From: Pythium myriotylum
Taxonomy: Eukaryota; Oomycota; Peronosporomycetes; Pythiales; Pythiaceae
Direction of reading: 5' to 3'
DNA: 64,000 nt
NCBI GenBank assembly: GCA_023091665.1
Contig: JALJCQ010000004.1
Location: 1,178,001 to 1,242,000, forward strand
Part shown: positions 36,201 to 45,800 of the stretch, piece after piece
How positions within the stretch are numbered: the first letter of the stretch is position 1
Layout: each line of letters starts with the position of its first letter
Made by a program: the position numbers and the translations under genes
Notes under the pieces: generated by a model
Told to the model about the DNA's origin: nothing
What the model saw: the letters and a program-made list of their open reading frames with translations, nothing else
The model's database searches: none

Positions 36201-36484
36201 GACTGACTGGTGTCAGTCCAGTATATGTTGTCAAAGGAGAAGGCGTGGTTGCCATACTGCATGCGTTCCGTGTCTTTAATGACGATGTTCTTGGGGGCCT
36301 CGCGCTTGCGTTCGAACATGTCGTCCGGCGGGTCGTTGCCGTCGGCGCACGGTCTCGCGCGCACGTACACCTTGACGTTGGCATTGTGCAGGAGGCGCGT
36401 GTAGTCCGTCGTGACCTTGTGGTCCATCGTGGCAGCGTTACTCCGAGGACTGGGCACAAATAGGTCGCTGTTGAAGAGCTCCAC
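33265..36484 (-). CDS. Kinesin motor protein, many exons
   Basis: Motor exons read 36185-36484, 36031-36119, 35876-35969, 35685-35819, 35550-35628, 35291-35485 and 34700-35238, all in frame. They carry VKVYVRARP, the P-loop FAYGQTGSGKTF, VSFLEIYCDRVRDL, switch I NAVSSRSHTVFTIHV, switch II MVDLAGSERLKK and YRDSKLTRLLQNSIGGNS. Downstream exons (about 34450-33265) encode coiled coil (RRRIAQLEDMLVQKSREFEH, VRRQYEHAFKQKEDAVAATK) and a basic tail ending SSGQPHLR before the stop at 33265. The exon following 34700 is not resolved. The motor is N-terminal, so plus-end movement is expected; the class is not clear to me. Translation could also start at 36427 (MDHKVTTDYTRLL). The start lies 84 bases from the divergent MED11 start. 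Confidence 0.88.
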
Positions 36485-36568
36485 ATGGGTTCACTCCGAC
36501 TCCCTCCATATCCGGTTACAAAGTTGTGGAGGTCTGGCAGACCTCAATTCGAGGAGGAAACAGTCAAG

Positions 36569-37049
36569 ATGGAGGCGGAGCTCGACGGACGCGTGCACTT
36601 CTCGGACATCTCGGACCCTTTCACGAGCTCCCGCCACGCCGCCGTGCTCCACTCTCTCGGAAGCGTCGAGCAGGTGACTCTCGGCTCCGCTGTGTGCCTG
36701 CTCTCGTCAGCGAACTCACTGTCGTTGCTTTTTGGCGCAGAAACTGGTTGCGGCTCTCCGGACAGCCTCGACGGCCATCAACCACTTGGCTCCGCGTAGG
36801 TCCTCCGAGGAGAGCTCGACCATGGCGTTCAACATGGCCACTACCGAGTTCTTGCAGCTCGTGAAAGAAATACACACAGAGCTCGCAAACCACATCCACC
36901 TGGTCTCGGACTATCGCACTTACGGCCGCAGTACGTACGGCGCCGAGAAGGACGCGACGCTTGCTCGAGAGAAAGTCAAGATTGTTCTGGAGCAGCTCCA
37001 GTCCATTTCCAGATACCTCGACGAGAATATCGCCCCTGAGGATAACTAA
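36569..37049 (+). CDS. MED11: Mediator subunit 11
   Basis: Exons 36569-36673 and 36741-37049 join in phase 0 to give 137 residues. The protein has two helices typical of MED11: VLHSLGSVEQ-KLVAALRTAS and FLQLVKEIHTELANHIHLVS, then RSTYGAEKDATLAREKVKIV and LEQLQSISRYLDEN, which match the order and spacing of the metazoan protein (about 117 residues). MED11 sits in the Mediator head module with MED22 and helps recruit TFIIH. It is small and weakly conserved, so the assignment rests on the pattern of the C-terminal half. It is divergent from the kinesin, with only 84 bases between start codons, so promoters must overlap. Confidence 0.68.
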
Positions 37050-37081
37050 GAGAGGTTTTGAAGTGTACAATTGCCGATTGG

Positions 37082-38788
37082 TTAGCCACTGGAGTTCTGG
37101 ATGTTGCGGAACCGACCAAAGTGTCGCTCCAGGTTCAGTCGAAATATGTTTTCTGTGGCATAATCAATGTCACGACTCATCTTGTCATCGTCTCCTGTCT
37201 CGAGGTGCGGATCTATTAGAGCGGGAATGACCGGATGCACTGCAGCATGCACATCTTGCTCAATCCTGACGAGATCTCGATCGTCTTCCCTCTGGGCACC
37301 TCTTTGGGTGGTTGGCATCGGACGGCTCCACCCATTACGAAAAAAATGCATGCGTACGAGTTGGCGCTGGAGGTCTCCACAGTCTAGGACCTCGGCGAGG
37401 TCATTGCTTGAAGCATCTCGAGGAAGCATCGAAAAATGATCAGTGGACAATAGGAAAAGCTGACTTAAGTGACTAATTGCGGTAGCTCGGAGTCGAACGA
37501 AAACGAAATGCAGAGCTGTAAGTGCTGCATGCCATTTGAGTGATTGAGGTTGCTCATCGATGAACACAAAGGAGATCGGAATTAGTATTTCATGCGTCTG
37601 GACGAGCTGCGGGAGGATCCGCGGTATCGAATGGGCAAGCGTCATTATCGCTTGTGCAGCCTGAACAAAAGCGCTGCTCATCTGAACGTACATGTCGAAT
37701 TCTCGGGTGTAATTGACGGTTGAGTAAGTTGATTCCACTCTAAATTTCCGGAGTGTTAGAAGGGGTCAGCTACCCTGTGAGGGTGGAAACTCACGAGTCA
37801 AACCCAACCGCAGCGTCATGCACCCACGTGGCCAAGCTAGCGCACGCTGATCTCTGCCAGTTCAGCCGATAGCAGATTACATATCAGACAAAAAATATCA
37901 CGGTTCAAATGTCTCAGTCTCCCTTACCCGTGCTGTTGTAATACGAAGCAGACATTGGAGAAGCTCTAGACCTTCGTGTTGCAAATGGAGAGAAGATGAG
38001 TGCAAGAGCTGATCACTGATCGATAAGATATCTTGTTGTTTCTCATGGGTGAAGTAATTGTCATGGAAGAACGATGTTTGGCTAACAAGATCACGAAGGA
38101 TTTGGGCACCAGCGATGCGAACGACGTCAATCTCGTGATCTACCATAAAGTTGATCACACCCATAGTCGCACCATTACAAGTTCTATTGCCCACAACTTG
38201 CTCAAGAAGGGTTGAACGACACGTTGTCCAGACAGGCGACTGAAGGTTCGCAAAAGTCGTCGATACTGAATCAATGCTCGCGATTGCACCACACACCATT
38301 ATAACCTCTCCGTTGAGATTGCTGACGTGTACCTTGTACTCTTGCCCAGACTGAATGATGAGAAGAATCACGCGGTAGATCATGCATCTGTGCAGAATGG
38401 AAAGCCCGTAGTGGTGGGGCTTTACATCAACTTTAAGAATTGTAAGCAGCGCACGAAGACCATCTAAATGAACGAAGTCGTGAACAAACTTCCGAGATGA
38501 ATGAGAGGTTAGGATCATGTACATCAACGCGAGTTGTTCGTCCATGTACTCGAAGAAGTGTGGCTCAGTGCCAACACTTGGATTGCCAGCTACTGAAGTA
38601 GCTTCGAGTAGCTTGTACATCCAGCCAATGATGCGGGGTAGGATAAGTTCTACATCCGAGCCCAGTCTGCTCTCCAAAATTCCGTCTATGCCTTCATGGT
38701 CAACTTCATTCAGTAGCCATTGCAGCAATACTCGTCGACGCTCGTAAGACACTAGTAGCGCACACAGAAAATTTATTTCATATTGCAT
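37082..38788 (-). CDS. Unrecognised 525-residue helical (armadillo-like) protein
   Basis: Exons 37928-38788, 37795-37853 and 37082-37739 restore a frame of 525 residues. The 59-base middle exon (RSACASLATWVHDAAVGFD) is supported because it fits both phases exactly. The N-terminal 290 residues are runs of amphipathic helices with Leu/Ile/Val spacing typical of armadillo or HEAT-like solenoids (DIVxLxxLL-type patterns such as LRALLTILKVDV, IAGAQILRDLVSQ, HEGLELLQCLLRIT). The C-terminal part is also helical and ends with charged residues. No enzyme motif, signal peptide or membrane segment is seen. I do not recognise the family; a scaffold role is only a guess from fold type. Its stop lies 32 bases from the convergent MED11 stop. 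Confidence 0.78.
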
Positions 38789-38922
38789 CGCTGTTCAGTC
38801 CAATAACGCTCGACCTCACAACCTTGGTCCCATTCCCGCAATAAAGATGAGCTTGTCCGAGCAAACGCGGCCATCGAGCCCTGGCAAACAGCAGCTGCAA
38901 CGGGAACCCCGCAAATAGGCCA

Positions 38923-39792
38923 CTAACGCGACCCTTCGCTGGGCTTGCGTGGGATATACACTCCACCCGCGCGAGAAACCCATTCCTCTGGTTCAGGCTT
39001 ATACCCCGGGACGATCTCCCGGATAGGACTTGGGCTGCGGTTCTCGAAACCGTCATGGGTCCAAACTCTGTCGGAGGATCGTGAGCGGGATCGACTTTTC
39101 CGGCGACTATGGCGGCGACTTTTGCTTCTACTTCGGCTACGTGGACTTCGATCATGGTGGCGACGGTACCGTTCCCTACTTCGACTCCAGCTGCGACTTC
39201 TACTCCTTCGACGGCGATAGTGTTTTTGACTACGACCGTCGTCGAGCTGCCCAAAAACAACACGAGAAAGGAATTAGTTGCCCATGTTTACGACTTCAAA
39301 GGGTTCATTGCACGCACGTGGGGGCGAAAAGGATCTGCGGGAGGCGGTGTAGATGCACGATTCCTCGTTCCTTCCCTGGAGACAGATCTGGAGCGCGAAC
39401 GCGACCGCTCGCTAGGTTTCTTCGCCTTCTTTTCGTGTTTCGTGACCCTGTCTAGCGGGACGTCACGACCGAATTCGTCTTTAGTGTACACGATCGAGTC
39501 CTCATCGTCTGTCTCGCGTCTTCGGGAAGACTTGCTCTTCTTCTTCTTCTTCTTTTTCTCCTTCTTCTCTCGCTTAGCTTTGGTCCACTCATTCTTGTCG
39601 CCGAGGTCCTTATCGTCGAGACTGGAGCTGGCGGAAGCTTCGACGTCAACAGCCGCAAAGTTCGCGAGCGGCTCCACGATCTGGCCCCTTCAACACGGCG
39701 CGCAGAGACGCGTCAGACCCGCAAACGGCCCCCACGGCCACGCGCACGCACCGCCAGTTCCGCAGACCGAGGCTGCTCCCGCCTCCGCTCAT
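38923..39792 (-). CDS. SR-rich nuclear protein
   Basis: Two exons are well supported: 39318-39680 and 38923-39246, joined in phase 0. A likely first exon 39748-39792 (MSGGGSSLGLRNWRC) joins in frame and gives 243 residues in total. The middle has a Lys/Glu tract (KAKREKKEKKKKKKKSKSSR) and VYTKDEFGRDVPLD; after the second splice come many Arg-Ser dipeptides (RRRRSRSRSWSRSRERYRR, SRSRSKSRRHSRRKSRSRSR). The end has EPEEWVSRAGGVYIPRK. There is no RRM domain. RS-rich proteins of this kind localise to nuclear speckles and are phosphorylated by SR kinases; a role in splicing is likely but not specific. The start faces the channel gene with 79 bases between them. Confidence 0.75.
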
Positions 39793-39793
39793 C

Positions 39794-39808
39794 GCTCACT
39801 TTACTCCA
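39794..39808 (+). promoter_or_regulatory. Candidate initiator element of the channel gene
   Basis: GCTCACTTTACTCCA lies about 65-78 bases before the channel start codon and resembles the GCTCATTYYNCA consensus of oomycete core promoters. It falls in the 79-base gap shared with the divergent SR gene. Confidence 0.35.
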
Positions 39809-39871
39809 CTGCTCCTCTCCTAATCCAGTAGGCTCTCGCACCTCTTCAGCAGCTCCACTTCAACACGAGCG

Positions 39872-42800
39872 ATGCAGCGCGTCGCGCCGACGCCCCTCTC
39901 GCCGCCGTCCCCGCAGCGCCGCTCGTCTCGCAGCAGCGACCCGCGGCGCCTCTCAGGCGTTCAGGCGCGCCGCAGCTCCGCCGACTGGTTCCATTTCGAC
40001 CCACGCACAGCCTTTGACCCGCACGCGCCATTCCTCAAGTTCTGGCACCACGCGCTGCTGCTCGCCATCACCTACCAGTGTTTCTTGCTGCCGTACGCGG
40101 TGGTCTTCCTAAGGAATGAACACCCGCAAGACCTACCGTCGTTGCTGCGCCACGACGCTTTCTGCGCGTTCTACGCGACAGAATTGCTCTTTATTGTTGA
40201 TTTTTATGTCAAGCTCAACACGGGCTTCTACAAGGACGGCAACATGTTCCAAGACGCTTCACGATCGCGCACCAAGTATCTTACGTCCATGGGATTTCTA
40301 TTGGATATAGTAGCTGTAGTACCGCTTGGACTGATCATCAAGCACGATGCAATTGGTGTAGCAACCCCGTGGCTGGAGTTCCATAAGTTCCTGAGACTGT
40401 GGCGTGTGCCCCAGTATTTCGCGACACTTGAAGATTTGTACGCGAGATTCTTCGGTACTCTTAAGATGAGTAAAGTTGCAGTGGTTACGGCGTTCGTCGC
40501 TCACGTTTTGACGTGTGCTCGGGTCTCTTTTGGATTTCGAGACGAATCTGACCTCGAAGATCAGTGGCGTCCGCTCAACGATACTGGCGGCAATCTCAAT
40601 CACGGATCAGTCTACTTAAAAGCATTCTTCTGGACCTTTGGCCTTTTGACAGGGGTATACGATGGAGATCTCCCGCGTCGATCAACCGAGTTCGTCTTCA
40701 CTATTGTGGTATTGCTAGCAGGTTTCTCTCTCTTCTCCTATCTCTGCTCCGTGTTTTTCGTACTCTCGAAGAGTGAACAAGACAAGGGCAATGCTACACA
40801 AGCGCGATTACAGCAACTGAAGCATTTGCTATCGTATTATCGGGTGCCCCAGAATTTGCAGAACCAGGCCGTTGAGTATATTAAACGATACCATACTGAT
40901 GCCGAATCAAACGATCGCGAGGTCATCAAGATGATGTGTCCATCGATTGCAAAAGACATCCAAGTTGAACTTCTGCTCCATACAGTCGGAAAGATACCGC
41001 TATTCAAAGGTTGCAACGTTCAATTTATTGTCGCATTGACAAGTCTATTGGAGATGGTGTCACTGCCGGCAGATTTTCAGCTCTTCGCCGCCGGTGATCC
41101 TGGCGACTGTATGTACGTCGTGAGTTCCGGATTACTGCATATCTTAGTCAACGGCAAGAAAGTCCGAGAGCTACGTAGTGGAAGTTTCTTTGGAGAGGTG
41201 TCTGTGTTCTCGAAGCGGCCGCGATCGGCGACAGTTGTCACGACATCGTACTCAACTGTGTATAAGTTGTCGCGCTTCCATATTGAACGAGTCCTCGATG
41301 GATATCCGCAGTACGCAGAGTCTATCTCATTGGCAGTCGACACAATCCTTAGTCAGCACCCAACCACGGGGGGCAATACTGTGGGATCGGAACTGCCGCA
41401 AGCGCCAAGTCACGAAGAGTTCCTCCTCACCACACTCTTCCAGGACTCTGATGGGAGCGAATCTAGCGCAGGAACGCATTTATTGCAGAAGTCCTACGGA
41501 AAGCTAAAGACAGATCGCCGGAAGTTAACTCACAAACGATCTTGGGGTTCACCTAATCAAGTGAAGAATGAGGAAACCAAGAAAAAGCCGATCGGCACAA
41601 AACGACCCCAGATCGGCCGAAGCAAGTCAGCTCAAAACGTATCTATCGCTAGGAGAGAGCAACTATCGATGCTGAGTAGACGATCTGAGCGTGAGAAAAC
41701 CGAGGGTGGCATCACAGATGGAGTTCCGTTGGATGCAGAGTCAGCCGAAGCTCAAGACAAGCCCGATCCTACCGTATCTCCATCCCCTACATACGTTCCT
41801 GCACCCAAACTTGTAAAACGCAGCCAATCATTCTTTTTCAAGCGCAAAACGGATGATGCTGCAATCCACAGACCACTTGGGGGATCTCAGCGACACTTAG
41901 GTACCGTCGATGCAATGCAGAGCTTCTACGACAACTTCGCTCGCCTGCTAAATCATAAGCGAGAGCGTCGTTCTTCTCGGATACTATGGCTCACCAAGCT
42001 GCTTCTCCGGAAACCGATTACACGTTGTTCTCGCTTCCGACGTATCTGGCTGGTAATGATTCAAGTTGTGATGCTCTATCATTGGGTAATGATACCATTG
42101 ATGCTAGGTTTCGAGATTGTACGAACTTTATCAGCTTGGTACTTCCGGCTTCCAATGATTTTGGCAGACGTTGTGCTTTGGGTGGATATCTATGTTACCG
42201 CCAACCTCGAAATTGGTCAAGTCCGAAACGGCGACGAGGCGGTGTTTGACACGTACCAGATTGCGCTACTTTATGTGCAGAGTCTTGCGTTCCGAGTCGA
42301 CGTCTTGTGCGTACTGCCCTACGCGATTTTTGGATCTATAACCTCGTCCCAGTGGATATCTGTGGCTTTGTATCTGCCGCGACTAGGAAAAGTGTGGAGA
42401 CTCCCGAATATTTGGTACGAGTGGCGAATACATCTTATTTCGACTCGGGCTTTGCCCGATCCTCCTGTGCCTACGTTCATGTTCGATGCTCCTTCGCAAC
42501 TCCAGTATCTGATCATTCTTGGCTTCGGTGTGTCGATGGCTCTTCATGTGGTTGCATGTGGTTTCTTCGGACTAACCCAGGTGCGCGGATTCGGGAAGAG
42601 TTTCGACGCTAAATTGGAATGGCTCCCAAATGCGAACTTCGACGCTGAACACCACAATGCTTCATACCCTGTGAGTGAAATTTTCGGAAATCAATACTCC
42701 CGTGCACTGTTCTATGCCGCAACAACAATTACAACATTAGGCCAAACCGTTCAGCCAGAAACTGACCTGGAACTTGCGTCCAGTGTGTTCTGCATGGGGC

Positions 42801-45800
42801 TGGGGCTGTTGCTCTCGGCACTGCTTGCGGACTCTGTACACACTAAGTTTACTGCGGCCACGGTGGAGCAAAAAGATTTCCTTGTCATTCGAGCAAGAAT
42901 TCAGTCTTTTTTGAGATCTCAAAATGCACCAGCAGATATCATGCAGCGGGTAAATGCCTTTTTGGACTTCTGGTGGAGCTCTCATCGCGGTGCCATCGCA
43001 CGCGAAGTGCTTCAAGATCTTCCCGAGTCTATCAAGCGAGAAATTATACGCTCCATGTGTGCACCTGCAGTACAAACGCTGGCGCTGCTCCAAGACGTGC
43101 GCCCGGTGCTATCCGACCTGGAGAAAGCCTTTGTTGACAGTGTCGACTTCATTCTCTACGGTCAGGGCGAGATTATATACAGACAAGGTGACTACGCCAG
43201 CGGCCTTTTTTTCCTACTCGATGGTGAGGTGTGTATGATCACGGACGGCAATCTACCACGAAGCATCCCGAAAGGGGGATTTTTTGGAACTGCGTCGCTT
43301 CACCTAAGCGAATCATCTGTGAGCTACGCTGAGCGTATGACGGCAATCAGTGGATGCGTATTACTTTTTGTTTCTCGTGAGCACCTTCATGCTATGCACA
43401 AGACCTTCCCAACGCTGTCGATGGCTCTCAAGGCCTTGGAGAAGCGAGTAATCGATTCTAAACTCGCGAGAACCCACGCACTTGAATCTCGCCGGGCTAG
43501 TCTCCCTATGTCAAAGATTGATTCGCTTCGACTCACCACCAAAACAAAACATTTTCCGCTCCTGGGGCAGTGGTTTCCAGTTTTGTTCCAGTCGAACGAA
43601 GCAAACGACGAGATTTTGTTTGATCCTGATTCAATCAACTCCGAGATCTGGCAACTGTGGATTGGTATTTTGATTGTATTCGAGAGCTTTAAGGTGATCT
43701 ATGAAGCATGCTTTGGCGTGAAGGCAAAATCCGTGATCACCTCAGAGGCGGTGACAGTTCTCTGCGAGATTTTCTTCGCAATCGATATGTTCTTCTGTGC
43801 GCGACTGGGATACTATGAGTACGGTAACAAGATCATGGACCGGACACAAATGAAGCGACGATACTACCACTCTATTTCGTTCTTTGTTGATGTCATTGCA
43901 ATCGTACCGCTTTTTCCAATCAACTGGGTGATATCCGTATCTGACGGATCTCGAGTTGAGATGCTTAACTTCAACAAACTGTCCAGATTGATTCGTGTGA
44001 AGGGAATTTTGGCAAGCGCTGAAGCGCAATACCTCAACCACACGCTTGAAATTCGAATTGTGAAGATCGTTTACTACACTGCGCTTCTTGTCCACACTCT
44101 TGGATGTGTCTGGTTTAGCTTCGGAGTGTCTCGTACCACTGATCCATCCTGGGCCCCAAACTCAAGACTAGAGTACGCCAGTCGAACTGAGCAATATCTG
44201 TCTGCGATCTTTTGGTCATTTGGCGTCATGACTGCATCCACGACTACCGCGATACCAGAAAATCCTTCTCAATCACTATTTGCAGTCGTCACAATGGTCG
44301 CTGGATTAGGGTTGTTTGCCTATGTCGTGGGTAATTTGACGGATGTAGTCGAGCTGCGAGGTGCTGACACGCGCGAGTTCAACGCTCAGCTTGCCTCTCT
44401 TCGCCACTTGCTGCAGCATTTCGCTCTTCCTGAAAATCTCGAGAACAAGTTGAAAACTTACGTGTTCTTCCAGCGATTTCACTCCATCACCCAAGAACAT
44501 GTGCTGGAGAGTTGCCTTCCACCCTCCCTACTAACCGATATACGTCTCGTCCACTTACAGCCTATGATCGTCAAGGTTGCCTTTCTTGCTGGCATGGATA
44601 GCTCAGTGACGCGTATGCTCGTTTCTCAGTTTCTACAAGTGCTTATTGTGAAAGGCGAGCATGTATGCCGCTACGGGGACCATGGAAGTGACATGTTCTT
44701 CGTATTTACTGGAGTGGTTGATGTCCTAGTCCCTGCATCAACATTGCATCGTTTAAGCAGTGAAACCGCATCCTCTGGTGGGACGATCGCGGATGCAGCG
44801 AAGAACGATAACGGAGAGACTTCAGGACCAACACCTACAAACCATTTCCACGTCCCATCATCTTCACCAAATCTCCTGCAGACTACCATGAAGAAAGTAA
44901 ACGAGCTGACAGGCGGAAGTTACTTTGGAGAAATAGCACTTTTCACAAACAAACCGAGGACGGCGACCACACTAGCAAGAACATCCTGCGTCCTGTATAA
45001 GTTGTCAAGACGTTCGCTTGAACTTGTATTTGAGCGGTATCCAGAGTGGAAGAAGAGGGTACTCAGAATAGTGAGTATCCAGCAGGAACAACAACACCTA
45101 CGGAACTTGTACATGGCCGAACAACAACATGATACCGGCAATGACAAAACCTTGACGAATCACCAGAACCAAGCGCTAAGGTCATCGGCGGTTCATTCGA
45201 TGTCCCCACGGCGGCTGAGCGAACGACTTGCCCAGAGCTCCAAACGTCTTGTGCGCGGGATGTCGAGTAAACGTGATGGACCTGATACTCGTCTGGGGAA
45301 GGTGGGGACAGAGACGACAACACCACCACAACGTCAATTCTCTCAACCTGGAAACAGCTCATCCGCTCCAGCCACTTCACACCAAGCGTTTGCTGCACCT
45401 CAACTCCAAGCGAAGAAAAATCCAGCAACATCCCCGCTAGTAACATCTGAGCTCTGGATTGACAAACTTCTGCAATGCACAGAGGTCCAGAGTCTCTCTC
45501 ACGTTCTTTGGTTGCAAATCGTGACAGTGGCTACGCTTTTTATGGCGGTTGCGATCCCTTTCCAGGTTTCATTCGACATCCCCTGTTATCGCGATGCAGA
45601 CGGCAAAATGGTCCACGTTGGGCTCCCAATGATAACTCGAGCTCTAGGTCACGTCTGTGAGTTAGTTTTCGCTTGGGACGTCTGGGTCAACTGGAACATC
45701 AAGGAATCCCTCTCGTCGATGGAGTTATACGAGACAAAACATCGCGATGCATATCAAAAGCAACGACGTCTGTTATGGGATGCGCTGGCTGCGATACCAT

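Noticed and set aside
39109..39831. 240-codon plus-strand open frame rich in Ser/Thr
   Set aside because: Antisense to the Arg-Ser repeats of the SR-rich gene, which force long open frames on the other strand.
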